The notes: a model not told the origin generated them from the sequence alone. A stretch of DNA of 64,000 bases from Ampelomyces quisqualis (GCA_018398575.1 JAGTXZ010000020.1:1860001-1924000), one strand, 5' to 3'. Numbered from the stretch's first letter, positions 25,201 to 37,380 are shown. Made by a program: numbers and translations.

Positions 25201-25347
25201 AGCGCAAGAATAGTACTTTAGGCACAACAAGATATATAGGATAGTACAGAAATTATAGTAGATTATAGGCAAGATTTTTCTGCAGATAGAAAATATGTAT
25301 ATGCAATATGTAGCAAGAATGCTGCATTAACAAAAGACAAAGGATAA
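22267..25347 (+). pseudogene. JmjC - PHD-like - SET fusion relic (putative histone demethylase/methyltransferase)
   Basis: A single plus-strand frame from an ATG at 22,267 to TAA at 25,345 spans about 1,027 codons, with only TAG/TAA inside and no TGA found. In order: an N-terminal region; a basic (KRHKRN)n repeat at about 22,760-22,885; a JmjC domain at about 23,440-23,840 (LALLYRED, VNLLLVGAKKH*IVVP, GDVKVTL, VYYKVWN, NFTIAINY); a C-x-C knuckle at about 24,475-24,570 (FCICKGFNRGLLC) suggesting a PHD finger; a Cys cluster at 24,860-24,940; and a SET domain at about 25,000-25,313 (KGKYI*ELVGKV, RLVNYTYN for the RxxNHSC motif, ARIVL*AQQDI, TEIIVDY). Both JmjC iron-ligand His positions (23,506 and 23,770) now read Tyr, as C to T in CAT/CAC would give. 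JmjC enzymes remove and SET enzymes add histone methyl groups. Having both in one chain is uncommon, so fusion of adjacent genes by stop loss must be considered. Confidence 0.68.
22760..22885 (+). repeat. 18-bp coding minisatellite
   Basis: About seven units of AAGAGGCACAAGAGAAAC. In the frame of the JmjC/SET gene it encodes KRHKRN repeats; another plus frame would give EAQEKQ repeats. The opposite strand gives a Cys/Ser-rich repeat free of stops over 136 codons, which is an artefact of the repeat. Confidence 0.8.
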
Positions 25348-26839
25348 GATAAAGTTAACATCTACTTAGGCATAATACCAATCCTTATATATTATAAGGC
25401 AGCTTCTTTAATTAACAGACTAGAATCATTAGCTAAGTAGAGAGTAAATAATACAGATAGTGCTAGTGTAATTACATAAAGAGAAGTAGGGTAGATACTA
25501 CTTAATAAGGTAAACGAGCATGTTAGCTGTATAATGCTTCCTAATTGCATTACATAGACTAAGCAGAATTGGCGCCTCTAGGATGTTTTCTCTATTTTTA
25601 TCTATGTTACAAGGCAGACAATATCTATTCTAAGGGCGAGATTCTTAGCATCTATTTCAAATCATCTACTTACAATTATCTAGAGGGCGTCTGTCCTTAC
25701 TTTGCATAGTTATTACTATATAAAGAGGAAAGTAGTGATATTAGAGAATGCGCAGCAGAACTTAAGGAAATTAGTAAGGCTAGAGGCAGTATGCATAGTA
25801 GGCACAAGCTTTACAAGAGAGATTACAAGTATCTAAGAGTTGCTTAATTACACACCTCTAACTAGCAGGTAAGCTAGAGAGAACACTAGCTCTAAACTTT
25901 GCTAACATGTTTTGAAAAGAAAATCATTTTAGTTAAAGAGATTGTTCTGCAAGAGAAGATCTACAGAAGATTAGATATTCTTGTGCAACTCCTTATCTAT
26001 AGAGGTAACAGTAGAAGTAGTACTTAATTATTGGCACGAAGATAGCGCGCTTCTGCTTTAAGGTATAGTACAATTTAAGTTATTTCCAGAAGATAGCGTT
26101 AGATAAAGGGGGACTAACGTCCCTCTATTTGTGCCGGAAAACCTAGTGTAGCGGAAAATCAATTAAATTTTAACATTTACCAGCAGCTATATAGATTAAA
26201 CTCGTATAATAGGCCTATTGCTAATATCAAACATAATTAATCTTAGTAGTAGCTAATCTTAACAAGAACGTTGTAGTAATATGTCTGCGATCCTTATAAT
26301 CTTATTAGTCGTTTCTGGTACACTAAGTTTTTTGGCACGCATAGAGTAACATTATTTGCAAATCAGGCAAAACATGTTGTTTACAATCCTTTTCCTAAAC
26401 CCTATTTGCAGAACTTTCGTTTATCTTTGTTACGGGCGTAATTAGCTTTAGCTTTAATACCTTTGTAAACATAGGCTCCTAGTTATAGAACCTACTAAAC
26501 GCTAGATACTATAACTAATTGAAACTTACATAGTTGTCTCTTGCGATATAGCGCACTAATCTGTGCGAAAGGTCTTATACTATTTTCTGTATTTTAGCGC
26601 AGATCTAATCTCTTTGCAAAGTTAGCCTTAACGTAGAAATATTTTTGTAGAAGATTTTCCTTACGCGTTTTCTTATATTACAATTACAATCTAAGCCTAA
26701 ACTACACGTAGATCTATGCATCTTCTATCCAAGTCTACAGATTAGAAGTCTTGAGCCTAACATTTAATATTTTGAATAGCGTACTTATTATCTCCTTCTA
26801 TAATACTGTAAGTATTACTCTAGCTAATCTTAAAGGTAT
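25348..26839. other. Mostly unassigned stretch with one short coding-like piece
   Basis: Around 25,990-26,160 a plus frame is open for about 55 codons (NSLSIEVTVEVVLNYWHEDS, VQFKLFPEDSVR). Elsewhere no frame could be followed. Confidence 0.35.
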
Positions 26840-27570
26840 TACTACTTAGATTGTTTAGCTTAGCGTAGGAGGACAGTTCGCATTAGTAGAGTAGTAGCTA
26901 GTTTCTATTTAAGGTGCAGAATTTTAATTACAAGCATTAGAAGCAAGCCTTTCTAACTTGCGGTAGTAATGTTAAAGAGACTGATGCCTGTAGGCTTTGC
27001 GCACGTAGTAGTAATATCTGTAATGTTAGCTACTGTGTTAGTGCTAGATGTGTCCCTAGCGACCTCTAGTTAACTCTGAATTGCTCTAACTATCTTGGTT
27101 AGTTAGAACTCTATTACAATAAACGAGCTTATAGAGCTCTTCTTTGCTTAAACTGCTGTTAGTCTAAGCAAGGAGTGCACTATAGCAGCTGGTTAAGCTA
27201 GCAGTACTACTTAAGTAGATAAACACAGTGCTATTGCTAGAGCTTAGACCAATTTGAATAGAGGCGCAATTTATAAAGGATTTGTGCTTGCAGTTTAACT
27301 AGATCTAAGCGAAGACTACTAGGCTGCTTGGCATATTAGAAGGAACTCTAAAGTAGAAAGTCTAAAGACTATCCTGCTATTAGTAGAGGCAATTTCTATA
27401 GTATAAAGCGGCTACCTTCTATGTCTAACCTTTATCTACAGAAAAGCTAATCTAGCAGCTTCTGCTATAATAAGTTAATCCTAGAGCACTAACTGTGTAT
27501 GTGTAGTCTGATAGCTGCAAGTATACGTCTTGGCCTGGTTCTTAAGTAACTTGCAAGGTGCCTTTCTTTG
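26840..27570 (+). pseudogene. Cys-rich protein relic
   Basis: The plus frame has TAG/TAA only. It contains many cysteines in paired spacing: FLTCGSNVKETDACRLCARS, NICNVSYCVSARCVPSDL, LLCLNCC*SKQGVHYSSWLS, TQCYC*SL and RICACSLTRSKRRLLGC. This suggests zinc binding, though no named finger fits. It lies on the same strand about 1.5 kb downstream of the JmjC/SET relic. Function unknown. Confidence 0.5.
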
Positions 27571-27639
27571 TATCCAGAAGATTAAGATAACTATAACATG
27601 TACGCTTAAGTTATGCCTACTAAGATTATTAGGAATATA

Positions 27640-28259
27640 TACAGTACATACATAGTAGAAGATATATTAACCTTTTAAGCTAGAAGAAGTTTTCTTAGCA
27701 AGTATTAAATAAGAGTGTTTTTTAGTAGGCAAGATGTTATATGTATATAGTGTATAGATACATAATCCTGCCTGTAGATAAACCTGTTAGGGTCTACTAT
27801 TTGGCCTTAAATTAAGACGTTCTATAAGTAGACATAACATGCGTTATATTAGATTTTTAGTAGCTTTCTATTTGCTACCAACAATATATAAGGCTACCTA
27901 TAGCCTAAAGTCTTAGATTAATACACTTTTCTAAACTTTTAAATAACTTGCTATAAATCTAGGATGCGAAGAGCTATTTACATAAGGATAACCCCTTTAT
28001 AAAGAGGTACCTGTAAGCCTACTATAGGCAAAGAGTAGAATTGCATATTTAAGCAGTAAACAACCTTAGGGTGCAGTATGCTCTGGGTTGTAGACGTTAA
28101 GATGCCTTGGTTAGGCACAAGTAGCGTAACTAGCTTGCAACTATAGAAACCTACCCTACAACTGCAGGATAAGTAAGTGTAATAATACGTCGCTAGAAAG
28201 GTAATAGAGCAGTTGTAGTATAGCAACAGATAGTTACTAGTTAGCAACCTCTTTATCAA
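27640..28259 (-). pseudogene. Unrecognised minus-strand relic
   Basis: The first 93 codons from 28,259 carry no stop (KLVTLLVPNQGILTSTTQSI, LNMQFYSLPIVGLQVPLYKG). The frame then continues with TAG/TAA (IALRILDL*QVI*KFRKVY, PYILLVANRKLLKI) to about 27,640. Not recognised. Confidence 0.42.
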
Positions 28260-29434
28260 GCAAACTTTTACTTATAGCATCTTTAAATAGTAGTCTAGGA
28301 TGGTTTTAGTAGGTAGTAAACGTTTCTTTGTTTATTAAATTGTATACTGTATACTGCCTTAGCATTACGTGCTCTTGTAAAGTTACACTATCCTTGTTAT
28401 GTTCCTTTGTGTAATGTAGAGCTTATATCTGTCTACTCTAGACGTCTAGCATTTTTACAAATACTATCTTTAAGAGATTTCTAGCTTCTTAGGAAAGAGG
28501 CGTATTAGGCTAATCCTAACAGTATAAGTAAGTATTTCCTGTAGCAGGGCTTTGTTCTAGTTATTATAAGTCTGATAGAGAAGAGCTAGAGAGTTGATTG
28601 AAAATCAAGCAAAGAAGCAAATTGGAGGGTTTAATAATAATTATAGATCCTGCTACTAAAGATCTTGGATCAAGCAGTAAGGGTTTAGAAATAAATTAAG
28701 ATTGTATTATAACGTTTCGCAGTCCTATAAGAGCGAAACCCGTTCTTCTCTGTAACTACTAGAATCTTAGGAATAAAGTTGCCTTGTACTTAAATTACTT
28801 AGATAAGTTAAAGTTATGTCTAAACTACAGGACCTAAGACTGCTATTTCTGCTTTACGTAGAGCCTGCAGTAACGTAAGGTTAGCTTTAGAAAGGTCCTA
28901 TATGTATTTTTTTTATTTAAATCAATAAATCTGATCTCAAATGCAAAATTTGCATGTCTAAGAACTATTACCAGATAAAAGTATCTTAACACCTTGTTGT
29001 GTAGGCATTACAACCTAATCTAATGCTAGCAACCGCTATAGCTTTGTCCTGCTATTCCTATAGGTCAGATATTCTACACTAGTATTATATTTACACAAGT
29101 TTAATCTAGCCTACCAAAAAATACAGGTTTAATAGTACACGTAACCTTAGCTGTTAGCTAGTAACGCAGAGCTCTGTGTAAACTTACTGCAAACAAGAGA
29201 AACACGTATTAAGCTGTATAAGTCTAGGCAAATAGCATAATCTAGGTTGTAGAGTTATAGAGGTCTCTGCTATCTAAAGTCTAAGTAATTAACATGTTGG
29301 CATAGAAGAAAGGGCACAGCACTAGGAAACTGTACGCAGAGACTGCAAATAACCTTCCTCTTATTAGTAAAACAATCTAGTATCTAAAGCAATAGACTTA
29401 TACAATAACAATTCTTTAGCATATATATAAGCCT
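28260..29434. other. Unassigned flank of the giant element, with a less mutated island
   Basis: No frame is seen. The stretch 28,570-28,760 keeps TGA, TCA and TGG words (as in GTTGATTGAAAATCAAGC), unlike its surroundings. This is the DNA next to the outer element's left end. Confidence 0.4.
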
Positions 29435-29445
29435 TGTTAGAAAAA
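29435..29445. repeat. Left terminal inverted repeat of outer element
   Basis: TGTTAGAAAAA aligns with CGTTAGGAAAA of the inner copy. It marks where homology between the two copies begins, which makes it the boundary between region 1 and the transposon. Confidence 0.65.
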
Positions 29446-29577
29446 ATTAAGATTTGTCTAGTTAGCCTAGTTGCGGCGACCTGCGGCTGCCTAACAGCAA
29501 TACTGTCTACTAGATAATTTGCTAAAGTCGCCCTACTTACTTCTGGTCGCTAGCAACCTAACAGCAACCTAATAGCA

Positions 29578-29658
29578 AGTTGCCTATATTACCTAAGTTG
29601 CCTGTGTTGCTTGTGTTGCCTGTATTGCTAGTGTTGCTAGTGTTGCTAGTGTTACTAG
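29578..29658. repeat. Subterminal 9-bp tandem repeats, outer left end
   Basis: About nine variants of the 9-mer GTTGCTAGT / GTTGCCTGT stand in tandem close to the left end. Subterminal repeats of this kind are typical of CACTA-superfamily elements, where they bind an accessory protein (known of the superfamily, inferred here). Confidence 0.7.
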
Positions 29659-30019
29659 ATTTAACAGTTAAGGACTATTAAGTACTATAGCACTAGCAGA
29701 ACTGTATACTATAGCTAGCTGCCTATGTCTTTACACTCTTGTAGCGTAGGCTAACTAAGCTAGTCTCTCTTGTCTAGTTATGTAGGCTTTTTAATTAAAT
29801 ATAGTATAGACAAATTATACTTCTTTAAAAGTAAGCTAGCCTAGACGCAGCTACTAGGCTTAACGTTCTATAGGGCACGCGTTAGCAGGTACATAACGCG
29901 CTCTATATATAGAAGGCTGTAATAGCTGCTGCTACTTACAGAGTAGTAATTATCTTACTAGTTAGTTATATTAGAATTAAGTGCTATGTCTGCTAGTACT
30001 ATACTATCTGCTACAGTAG

Positions 30020-31270
30020 TCTACACTGTTGCGTTATATTAAGGCTAACCTAACAGTATTTACGCATTGTACTAGCAAAAGTATATTTAGTTCTTGTAAC
30101 ATTTGCATTGCTTGCTATTTATAACTACTTAATAATACTCTATTTCTTTTTTATACTATTACACTAACTTATTACACTTATCTAGTTCTAGTTACTATTC
30201 TTCTTTAGTTAAGGTAATTATATCAAGTATGTTGCCTTTAATTGTAATATTGTAGGCCTGCGTTATAAATTCTTCCTATGCGTCTTCTGCTATAATGCTC
30301 TAGCTACCTTTACAGTTCTTAAACTATAGCTATTTATCTGCCTTATAAAGGTATTCTAGTGCAAGTTTATCTACATGTCTATACTCTTTTAGCAAAATAT
30401 CTTTTACCTTACCTAATACTTTACGCACGCGTATATAGACAGTATCCTATGTAAGTTATTATATATTATATTACGTTTAGACCTACTTATATTATTAGTG
30501 TCTTTGTGTAGGACTTTCTCCTCTTCTCTAACATTCTTTTTCTTATCCTTTTCTATTAAGCAGTTTACCTTCTTCTTCTCTTTGTTGTTGTAATTGTCTA
30601 TAAGCGCATTATAGTAATCTTACTTCTCTTTTGTACAGTTAGCTAGGATATTATCTACATTATTGTTATAAGTATCCTTTAGCACTAAAATGTTAGCTCT
30701 GTTGTTCTCTTGTTAGTTTGTGTGTATAGTAATATCCTGTTGTATATTATTCTATATAAGAATCTGTTAAATACCTCCTAAGTTCTTTTATTTTTTGCAA
30801 ATAGCATTAAAGTAGTCTGCTTTCTGTTAGCTAATACTATATGTAGAACTTATAACATACTCTCTATAGTGTGTCTATAGAAGAGTATAGTTTTCCTAGT
30901 GCTATTGTTATTAAATTCCCTTATTGCGTTAAATATAACTAAGCCTATTAGTGCTACTATATTTACACTTAGTTTATTAAACTTCTCTTAATTTCTAGTT
31001 ATTGCAGCAATACTCTATTTCCTGTTATTATAGAATAACTATGCTATTACTACTATAAGACTAGGGTTTAGAAATCTAGCAGATTTAGGCTGTCTTTAGT
31101 TAGCTAGCATAGCTGTTTTAGAGGTATACTTGCGTTCTTTAGGTCTTGTAGTAGGTAAATAAAGTCTTTAAGCAGTTCGCTAGGCTTAAGAACCTATCTG
31201 TCTAGGTAGTTTAATGTGTAAGTACTAGTAATTTCTAGTTGTCCTTGCCTTATTACGTAGGTCTGCAAGT
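30020..31270 (-). pseudogene. Unrecognised accessory gene at the element's left end, outer copy
   Basis: This is homologous to 36,150-37,380 at an offset near 6,111. The same charged frame can be followed on the minus strand with TAG/TAA interruptions. Coordinates are transferred from the inner copy. Confidence 0.42.
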
Positions 31271-32356
31271 TACTGCACATGTCTAGCATCTAGGCGCCTA
31301 CTATTAGCTACTGTTCTTAGTAGGCTGCAATAGTACCTATATAGCAAGCAGCTTCTTTGCATAGTATTAAGCTAATGTGTAATTAAACTAATAACAGTAG
31401 AGTATTCTATACTTTTATCTAAGCGTCTAGTAGCATTTAGGCGTATATATACCTGCGTACATTAAGCTATAGTATTATTGCTATACTGTATAGCGTCTTT
31501 CTGTTGTTAGTAAGTAGTTGCGTTACTAGGATAACTTTTACCTTCTCTAGTATAGTCTTGTTTTCTAGTAACATACTTTCCTTTGCCTAGTATTTTTCTT
31601 TCTTCTATAGTAGTAACCTAAATAGGTTTGCACTAGATAAGAAGAGTTGCAACTTTGTAATAGTTAGAACTACTTAATTGTATATAATAAAGTATCTTCC
31701 TACAATATAACAGCGTTAAGTCTAATAGTAGTTTTCTTTTAACTACTAATATTTTTTGTATATTAGTCCTATAGGTTTTTAGTTTATGTTAGCTTGTTGT
31801 GCTTATGCTACTACTGCGTTTAGATTTCTCTTGTTAATAAGCAAGTAAGGCTGTAGATCTAGGAGTGTATAGTATTTAATCTCTAAGCTGTCTTATTAGG
31901 TAACTTTTTAGTTAGGCTAGTATAGTAGTTAGTTATACTTCTGTTTTAATCCTAAAGTTAAGGCTTAAGAATAGTAGCGTTAGAGTCTAGACAGTTTTTA
32001 GTCTCTGCAGTGTCTTAGTTTTTAGTATGTTAGTTCTAGAGTTACATCTCTTAGAAGCCTAACCTTTACACTATTGTCTGTTAGCACTTATTTTAGCGCT
32101 TGTTTAGATAGAGACATAGTGTGCTGCTAACATTACTTAAATTTACTACTTAGTATAAAGTATACAAAGTAAGCGCTTGCTCTTTAAATGTTAGAGAACT
32201 ATTAGTAAGAGTAGCAGAAGTAAGTAATATGTGTAGCGCAACAGAGTTTTTACTTTGCAGGCATAAGTAGGGTTTTTGTAACACATATAGTCTAATATTG
32301 CCTTAAATTCTGCTAGAGCGTAGTAGTTAAGCTATTTAATTAGATAGCTTCTTGTC

Positions 32357-32725
32357 CTTAACTGCGTGCTAGCGTATACAATAGTTGTTTACTATTAGTA
32401 TAAATAGTTATACGCGTAATATAGGTAATTAGCCCTTCTTTTATCCTTAACTGCGTGCTAGCGTATATAATAGTTATCTACTATTAGTATAAATAGTTAT
32501 GCGCGCAATATAGGCAATTAAGTGCTCTTCTATCTTTAACTAAATATTAGCGTATATAATAGTTGTCTACTGTTAGCACAAATAGTAGTGCGCGCAATAC
32601 AGGCAATTAGGTGCCTTCTTATTCTTTTATCTTTTACTAAATGTTAGCGTACATAATAGTTATCTACTATTAGTATAAATAGTTATGCGCGCAATATAAG
32701 CAATCTAGTAGCCTTGCACGCAGAA
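32357..32725. repeat. Four tandem copies of an 89-97 bp repeat, outer copy
   Basis: Units start at 32,357, 32,446, 32,535 and 32,631 (spacings 89, 89, 97). Each contains a stretch like AATAGTTGTCTACTATTAGTA, which is partly self-complementary, followed by GCGCGCAATATAGGCAAT. The period is not a multiple of three, so it is probably noncoding. Confidence 0.8.
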
Positions 32726-32879
32726 AACTATTTACCTAGTAAGTTGTTAGTATAGATCTAGTATGCTACTATACTAGTTATGTTTATAGTTTAATTGTAA
32801 ATAATATCTAGTGTATCTTTAATGCAACTGTCTCTTGTAATGCGCTATGCTAGCGTACCTTTATAGATATCTATATTTG

Positions 32880-33840
32880 CGCCTATCTATCTCTCTCCTT
32901 TGTGTAGTAATATATACTATTGCATTTACTTTTAAAGCCTAATTTGTGCTCTAATATCTGTACAAACAAATTATAATTAAGGTTGTTAATATACTTGTCT
33001 ATTGCTAGTAGGTTGTAGTGTGTATACAATAGCTGGTTTGTCCTAATAAGAGTATGCTTGTTTCTAGTCGCGTTTAATACTAATATAGTTATTATGTTAG
33101 GAGTAATTTGTGTTATGCTTAACTCTTTGTTAACTGTTTCTATTATCTTTCTATACAGGTTTTTATCTAGCAAAGCTTGCTCTTAATTGTTATTTAGTTT
33201 AGTTTTATTCTGTTGCAAGCGTATCTGTTAGGCTGTGTTATAGTTATATTAGACAGCAAAGTGTATAATTATCTAGATAAAGTAACTGTTAGCTGCGTTC
33301 TATAGTAGTTTATTCTGTTGTAATGCAATTGCCTTTATAATTTACTATAGGTATTCTTTTGCTATAGTTGTCTGTAAAGAACAGCCTAGCATCTTCTACC
33401 TTCTTATCTCTTATTCTACATTAGAGTATATTAAGTTATATTCTTCTGCTATTAGTTGCATTATATTATATATACTGTCTTTTAACAATTGTGTCTAGTG
33501 TTACTGTAGTAGTGCTATCCTCCTGTCTGCACTAACTAGTAATTCTAGGTAACTATTATAATATCTTTATAATACTTGCGTACGTAGATAAGAGTTACTA
33601 TTATTACGCGTTTGTAGTAGTGTATAGTGTGTAGTAAAAAGGTTACGTTAGTAGCCTTACGCTACAGTCCTGTGTTATAGCGCTTGTTATGTTAGTAGGT
33701 TTGCGTTCTATTAGGTAGGCTAAAGTAACAGTAGAGCTATTATTAGATATATAATTCTATTTACTGTATCTAACGCTATATACTAGTTATCTTGCTATAC
33801 TTGCTTCTGTTTATAATTCTGCACTATACGTGTCTAGTCT
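32880..33840 (-). pseudogene. Unrecognised frame downstream of the Plavaka gene, outer copy
   Basis: This is the homologue of 38,990-39,940. Its last 96 codons (32,883-33,173) happen to be free of stops and start at the Met of MLDKNLYRK. Upstream codons in the same frame include SADRRIALLQ and MQLIAEEYN, so the open piece is a surviving fragment and not a small gene. Confidence 0.45.
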
Positions 33841-35545
33841 TAATTAAACGTAAAAGAATACAGTCTATTATATTTGTCCTAATTAATGTAATTATTTACA
33901 TAATAAGAAACAAGAACCTTATTATTAAGTGTAAGTAGATCCTTTAGTACTAAGTGCATAGGGCAAATAATAGTTATTATGTTGTATACCTTAAATACTT
34001 GTAATATACGTTGCTTAGTCTTTGTACTATATGTGCAGTAGTACACGCTTAGCATTCCTGTTATATTATTAATTTAACTATTATTGTTAAACGCTATAAC
34101 CTTGCAGAAGGCACCTATATACTTATATTTCTTTCTGTTCTTGTCTTAGTGTTTGTTATTAATAAATATAAGTATTAGGTGTACCTAAGCTGCAGCTCTA
34201 CTATTTGCAATAGTCTAAGATAGTTACGTATAGTCTTTATATTTAAACTCTTGCACTTACACGTAATCTTTGCGCTATTTTCTAGTCCTATACTAGTTGA
34301 GCGCGTATTGCATAATATCTTCTTTATAATATTTAGAGTTGTTGTAGCGTTTGCCTAATAGCCTTAAGTATCTTATAGAGAAGTATATTTTTATATTTCT
34401 CCTATTTACCTAGTAAGAGTTAGGGTCCTGTCTGTCTTTATTATATAGGGTAATAAGGCAGCTAGTTACCTTCTAATAGTAGTATTAGACAAATACTGCA
34501 GCAGCATGTGTAAAGTCTAGCGACGTAATATATATAGTAACCTTGCTAAGGGGCAGTATAATAGAATTTAGTAATATGCCTAGTATAGACTATTTAAGTT
34601 GTTTAAATAGTATTGCTGTTAATACGCTTGTAGTAAAGGTGTGCTTACGCTAGTTAGTAGTAGTGCACTATTAACTTTAGTCTATAACTGTCTTGTGTTT
34701 AAACACTATAAGCGCAAGCTGTCTAGAGTTATAGAGGCAGATTTGCGCAAGAAAATCTCTCTTATTTGTTATTAGGTAGAATTGTTTTACTATTATAATA
34801 TAGTAGGCCTTGCTGTTTATTCTAGTGTATATGCTATTAAGGGCCCTATATATATAGATATTGTTAATAATATAGGTTAGCGCGTGCTATTTAGGGTAGT
34901 TAAAATCCTTTTCTTTTTCTTACGTTTGTCTAAAAGGTTAAAACTCTTCTTTTAGAATATCTATTTGTTTAATAGCTAACAATATATACCCTAACGTGTT
35001 TTTGTTATAACTCTTATATTATAAGAGTACTAGCAGATTACACGTAGCCTAGATAAAATGCAACGCGTATAGTGCTTTAGTCGCTAGTAGAAAGGACACT
35101 ACTGCTACAAATTAGCAAATTACTGCTTTTTATTCTGCGCTAGTCTACTGCAACACTTTTGTAAAAGCCCTCTTGTTATTAAACTGTTTTAGTCTAGTAT
35201 TATACTTAACCTAGCAAAGCCTTTTATTTAACTAGGCATAGCTGTTATCTTCTGCTACTAGAACTGCAGCACTATTCTAGCCCTTCTTTTGTCTAGAGTG
35301 TATATCTATTAGTATGTCTTCTATAAATTCTAATATCTTTATAACTAACTCTTTAAGTAGTAGATATAATGTATTTATAGCTAATAACTTATATATATTA
35401 AAGTTGTAGTAATTCTAGCTAAAGCACTTTACTAAATAAACGTAATCCTTATATCCTTTATTAAGATAACAACTCTGTTATAGGCGTATATACTCTTCTG
35501 TTTACTATAGATATTTATTACATAAGTTCTTTTGTTTGTCTAGTA
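33840..35545 (-). pseudogene. Plavaka-like transposase, outer copy, C-terminal part
   Basis: This is the same frame as the inner gene, from the codons just after the insertion (VLDKQ at 35,545) through PK*HAL (about 34,884-34,908), NKRDFLAQI and the C-terminal region ending near YVNNYIN. Only TAG/TAA interrupt it. Its N-terminal half now lies 18.9 kb away at 54,442-55,775, separated by the inner element. Confidence 0.78.
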
Positions 35546-35556
35546 CGTTAGGAAAA
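35546..35556. repeat. Left terminal inverted repeat of inner element
   Basis: CGTTAGGAAAA directly follows the TA at 35,544-35,545. Its reverse complement is found at 54,431-54,441 with one mismatch at the outermost base (C/T, explainable by RIP). Only about 11 bases match; beyond that the two ends diverge. Confidence 0.75.
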
Positions 35557-35688
35557 ATTAAGATTTGTCTAGTTAGCCTAGTTGCAGCAACCCACGGCTG
35601 TCTAACAGCAATACTATCTACTAGACAATTTGCTAAAGTCGCCCTACTTACTTCTGGTCGCTAGCAACCTAATAGTAACTTAACAGCA

Positions 35689-35770
35689 AATTACTTATAT
35701 TGCCTGCGTTGCCTGTGTTGCTAGTGTTACTAGTGTTACTAGTGTTGCTAGTGTTACTAGATTTAACAGT
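35689..35770. repeat. Subterminal 9-bp tandem repeats, inner left end
   Basis: This is the same array as at 29,578, with about eight variants of GTTGCTAGT, several changed to GTTACTAGT by G to A transitions. Confidence 0.7.
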
Positions 35771-36149
35771 TAAGGACTGTTAAGTACTGTAGCACTAGTA
35801 GAACTGTATACTGCAGCCAGCTGCCTGTGTCTTTATACTCTTGTAGCGTAGGCTAACTAAGCTAGTCTCTCTTATCTAGTTATATAGGCTTTTTAATTAA
35901 ATATAGTATAGATAAATTACGCTCCTTTAAAAGTAGGCTAGCCTAGACGCAGCTACTAGGCTTAACGTCCTATAAGGCACGCGTTAGTAGGTATATAACG
36001 CGCTCTATGTATAGAAGGCTGTAATAGCTACTACTACTTACAGAGTAGTAATTATCTTGCTAGTTAGTTATGTTAAGATTAGGTGCTGTGTCTGCTAGTG
36101 CTGCACTGTCTACTACAGTAGTCTGCACTATTGCGTTATATTAAGGCTA

Positions 36150-37380
36150 ACCTAATAGTATTTACGCGTTATACTAGTAAAAGCATATCTAGTTCTTATA
36201 ACATTTGCGTTGCTTGCTATTTACAACTACTTAATAATACTCTATTTCTTCTTTATACTATTGCACTAACCTATTGCACTTGTCTAGTTCTAGTTGCTAT
36301 TTCTCTTTAGTTAAGGCAATTATGTTAAGTATGTTGCCTTTAATTGCAATATTATAGGCCTGCGTTACAAATTCTTTCTATGCGTCTTCTGCTATAATGC
36401 TCTAGCTACCTCTATAGTTCTTAAACTACAGCTATTTGTCTGCCTTATAAAGGTATTCTAGTGCAAGTTTATCTGCATGTCTATACTCTTCTAGTAAAAC
36501 ATCTTTTACTTTACCTAATGCTTTATGTATGTGTACATAGACAGTATCCTATACAAGTTATTATATGTTATATTATATTTAGACCTACTTACATTGTTAG
36601 TGTCTCTGTATAGGACTTTTCTTCCCTTTTTAACGTCTTCCTTTCTATTCTTTTCTATTAAGTAGTTTACCTTCTCCTTCTCTTTGTTGTTGTAATTGTC
36701 TATAAGCGCATTGTAGCAATCTTGCTCCTCTTCTATGCAGTTAGCTAGGATATTATCTACGTTGTTGTTATAAGTATTCTTTAGTACTAAAACGTTAGCC
36801 CTGTTGTTCTCTTGTTAGTTTATGTATACAGCAATATCCTGTTATATATTATCTTATATAAGAATCTGTTAAATACCTCCTAGGTTCTTCTATTTTTTGC
36901 AAATAGTATTAAAGTAGTCTACTTTCTATTAGCTAATGCTATGTGTAGAACTTGCAACATACCTTTTACAGTATGTCTATAGAAGAGTATAGTTTTCCTA
37001 GTGCTGTTGTTATTAAATTTCCTTATTGCGTTAAATATAACTAAGCCTATTAGTGCTACTATATTTGCACTTAGTTTATTAAACTTCTCTTAATTTCTAG
37101 TTATTGCAGTAATGCTCTATTTCCTGTTATTATAGAATAACTGTGCTATTACTGCTGTAAGACTAGGGTTTAGAAATCTAGTAGATTTAGGCTGTCTTTA
37201 GTTAGCTAGTATAGCTGTTTTAGAGGTATACTTGCGTTCTTTAGGTCTTGTAGTAGGTAAACAAAGTCTTTAAGCAGTTTGCTAGGCTTAAGAACCTATC
37301 TGTCTAAGTAGTTTAATGTGTAGGTACTAGTAATTTCTAGTTATCTTTACCTTATTACGTGGGTCTACAAGTTGCTGCAT
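36150..37380 (-). pseudogene. Unrecognised accessory gene at the element's left end, inner copy
   Basis: A minus-strand frame with only TAG/TAA runs from about 37,380 (QQLVDPRNKVKITRNY) to about 36,890, then continues in a second frame (EEEQDCYNALIDNYNNKEKE, KNRKEDVKKGRK) to about 36,150, implying one shift near 36,900. It is highly charged with Asn and Lys, predicted helical or coiled. It lies downstream of the Plavaka transposase in the same orientation, so it could have been co-expressed with it. CACTA elements often carry a second protein that binds the subterminal repeats; that role here is inference only. Confidence 0.5.
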
